Below the pieces are notes generated by a model. That model saw only the letters and a program-made list of their open reading frames with translations, was not told where the DNA came from and searched no databases. Below, piece after piece: positions 63,201-64,000 of a stretch of 64,000 nt of DNA. Numbering within the stretch: the stretch's first letter is position 1; each line of letters begins with the position of its first letter. The stretch covers positions 248,001-312,000 of the forward strand of contig VWZL01000819.1 in assembly GCA_013396915.1 (NCBI GenBank), written 5' to 3'. A program made the translations under genes and the position numbers. This stretch comes from Stercorarius parasiticus (Eukaryota; Chordata; Aves; Charadriiformes; Stercorariidae).

Positions 63201-63740
63201 TCCATGTTGGTGCAACATATGATGCAATTCTGGTGTCTCTGTAGGTGGGAAAGATGAGCAGCTGGCTTCTCCTGAGGACTGTGCTGCCAAAATGGCTCTG
63301 GAGCCCTCATCCAAGTGAGCAAGGAATAGTCTGAAAGGGCTTAGCAAAGACTGTAACACTTTGTGGAAGGAGGAAAAAAAACCTGTCAAAACTAAATTAG
63401 GGTCACAGGGTTTTAATGATTCAACTATCCCGAGGAAGGAAGATGAATTTTTGATTTGCAGGAGAGCAGAGATTTTTATTGTGGCATAGCAACAAAAACA
63501 TTTTGCTGGCTTATCTGCCATGTTTCTTTTCTCAATACAGAGCCTGTTATCGAAGACAGCTTTTCCTTCATCTGGGACAAAGGTCCCACCCAAAGGCTTC
63601 CGACATCTGAGATTTACTCCTGGTGCTGACTCAGATGACTCTACCCAAGCTTCTCTTGTCAACATTAATCCCTTTACACCAGAGTCATATCGACAAATGC
63701 TCTTTCTTCCTAATGGCAAGCGGAAGACCAGAGGAGAGCT
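59942..63740 (+). CDS. WEE2: WEE1-like protein kinase 2, N-terminal part (runs off right edge)
   Basis: WEE2 is an oocyte kinase that phosphorylates CDK1 on Tyr15 and keeps meiosis arrested (family knowledge). Two coding exons are in the window, 59942-60274 and 63541-63740, giving 177 complete residues plus part of codon 178. This is the N-terminal regulatory region: an acidic stretch at about 17-33, many SP/TP sites, a Wee-box-like TWKKLQLCDTPHTPK-SLLSK at 97-116, the family block LVNINPFTPESY at 150-161, and a basic GKRK at 170-173. The kinase domain lies beyond 64000. The position next to DENND11 identifies it as WEE2 rather than WEE1. The start has G at -3 and +4. Confidence 0.93.
60275..63540 (+). 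other. WEE2: WEE2 intron 1
   Basis: This 3.3 kb intron contains a CR1 fragment at 61568-61721. Joining the flanking exons gives a continuous family-like sequence, so no exon appears to be missing. Confidence 0.85.
61568..61721 (+). mobile_element. CR1 LINE fragment, 3' end
   Basis: The copy reads 'gatgccccatccctggaagt', 'caaggccaggttggatgggg', 'ggtgtccctgcccatggcag', 'aactagatgatctttaaggt' and ends at 'ccattctatgg'. It is strongly truncated (about 150 bases) and closely similar to the tail of the copy at 10968-11310. Confidence 0.93.
63541..63740 (+). CDS. WEE2: WEE2 coding exon 2 (residues 112-178)
   Basis: The exon reads SLLSKTAFPSSGTKVPPKGF, then RHLRFTPGADSDDSTQA and SLVNINPFTPESYRQMLF, ending LPNGKRKTRGE plus two bases of Leu. 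(L)VNINPFTPES is a hallmark shared by WEE1 and WEE2. The acceptor is CAATACAG and the donor GTAAGT at 63741. Confidence 0.95.
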
Positions 63741-64000
63741 GTAAGTGAACTACTCTTAAATATGAGGCTGGAAGGAGACTGTTTGAAGGAGATAAGTAAT
63801 GATGGAGATGTTTAGTATCTGGAGTTACTTACTAACAATGAATCATCCACTCCCGTGGTATTCATTGGTGCAGAGCAAACATTAGCAGACATGTGAAGAT
63901 AATAGAAATATAAATAAAAATCAATCATTGCCTTTGTTCAGAAATGTAAGTGGGGGATCAACAGCTAACCTCAATGCTATGGCTGTTGGAGAAAATTGTA
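63741..64000 (+). other. WEE2: Start of WEE2 intron 2
   Basis: The sequence begins GTAAGT and contains no recognisable third WEE2 exon before the window ends. Confidence 0.8.

Noticed and set aside
63135..63719. A 194-codon - strand frame across WEE2 exon 2
   Set aside because: It is antisense to the conserved WEE2 exon, whose + strand translation is clearly the real one.
59942..63740. The gene being WEE1 instead of WEE2, because of the Wee-box
   Set aside because: The position directly beside DENND11 and AGK matches the WEE2 locus, and the start and the LVNINPFTPESY block resemble WEE2 more than WEE1.
1..64000. Possible CRISPR array, tRNA or rRNA gene, endogenous virus or novel multi-gene system
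   Set aside because: No regularly spaced repeats, no cloverleaf-like segment I could recognise, no retroviral or transposase motifs beyond CR1 tails, and all convincing coding sequence is explained by AGK, DENND11 and WEE2. I cannot run a structural RNA or repeat search, so small elements may be missed.

Overview
The window is ordinary vertebrate nuclear DNA, most likely from a bird. It has multi-exon genes with GT-AG introns, two CpG-island promoters, and three fragments of CR1 retrotransposons whose 3' ends carry the ATTCTATG-type octamer typical of avian CR1. The CR1 copies are evidence for Aves (or at least Sauropsida); I cannot name the species. There is one 129-base assembly gap (55972-56100) and one isolated N (28423).

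Three genes were read exon by exon on the two strands. (1) AGK, acylglycerol kinase, + strand: 15 coding exons from 1267 to 37873 join into one 424-residue frame with the GGDGT kinase motif at residues 126-130. (2) DENND11 (KIAA1147/LCHN), - strand: nine coding exons from 55971 down to the stop at 44641. The start codon is missing, most likely in the gap. (3) WEE2, the oocyte WEE1-like kinase, + strand: only its first two coding exons (59942-60274 and 63541-63740) lie in the window; the kinase domain lies beyond the right edge. The order AGK > < DENND11, WEE2 > matches human 7q34, which supports the orthology calls.

Layout: 1-1013 is an upstream flank without a recognisable gene. About 1014-1730 is the AGK CpG island. 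1267-37873 is AGK. 37874 to about 39600 is the likely AGK 3'UTR, meeting the likely DENND11 3'UTR (about 39600-44640) tail to tail. 44641-55971 is DENND11, with a 6 kb first intron. About 55200-56330 is its CpG island. 56101-59941 is intergenic, and 59942 to the end is WEE2.

The three genes do unrelated jobs: mitochondrial lipid phosphorylation and TIM22-dependent import, DENN-type Rab regulation, and oocyte CDK1 inhibition. They are neighbours by conserved synteny, not by pathway. I found no operon-like cluster, CRISPR array, defence system, viral insertion or new system. The items most worth a second look are a WEE1-like Wee-box kept in this WEE2, a perfect 34-base palindrome in an AGK intron, a 16-bp-stem hairpin near the AGK/DENND11 convergence, and the reading frame that stays open upstream of the AGK start.
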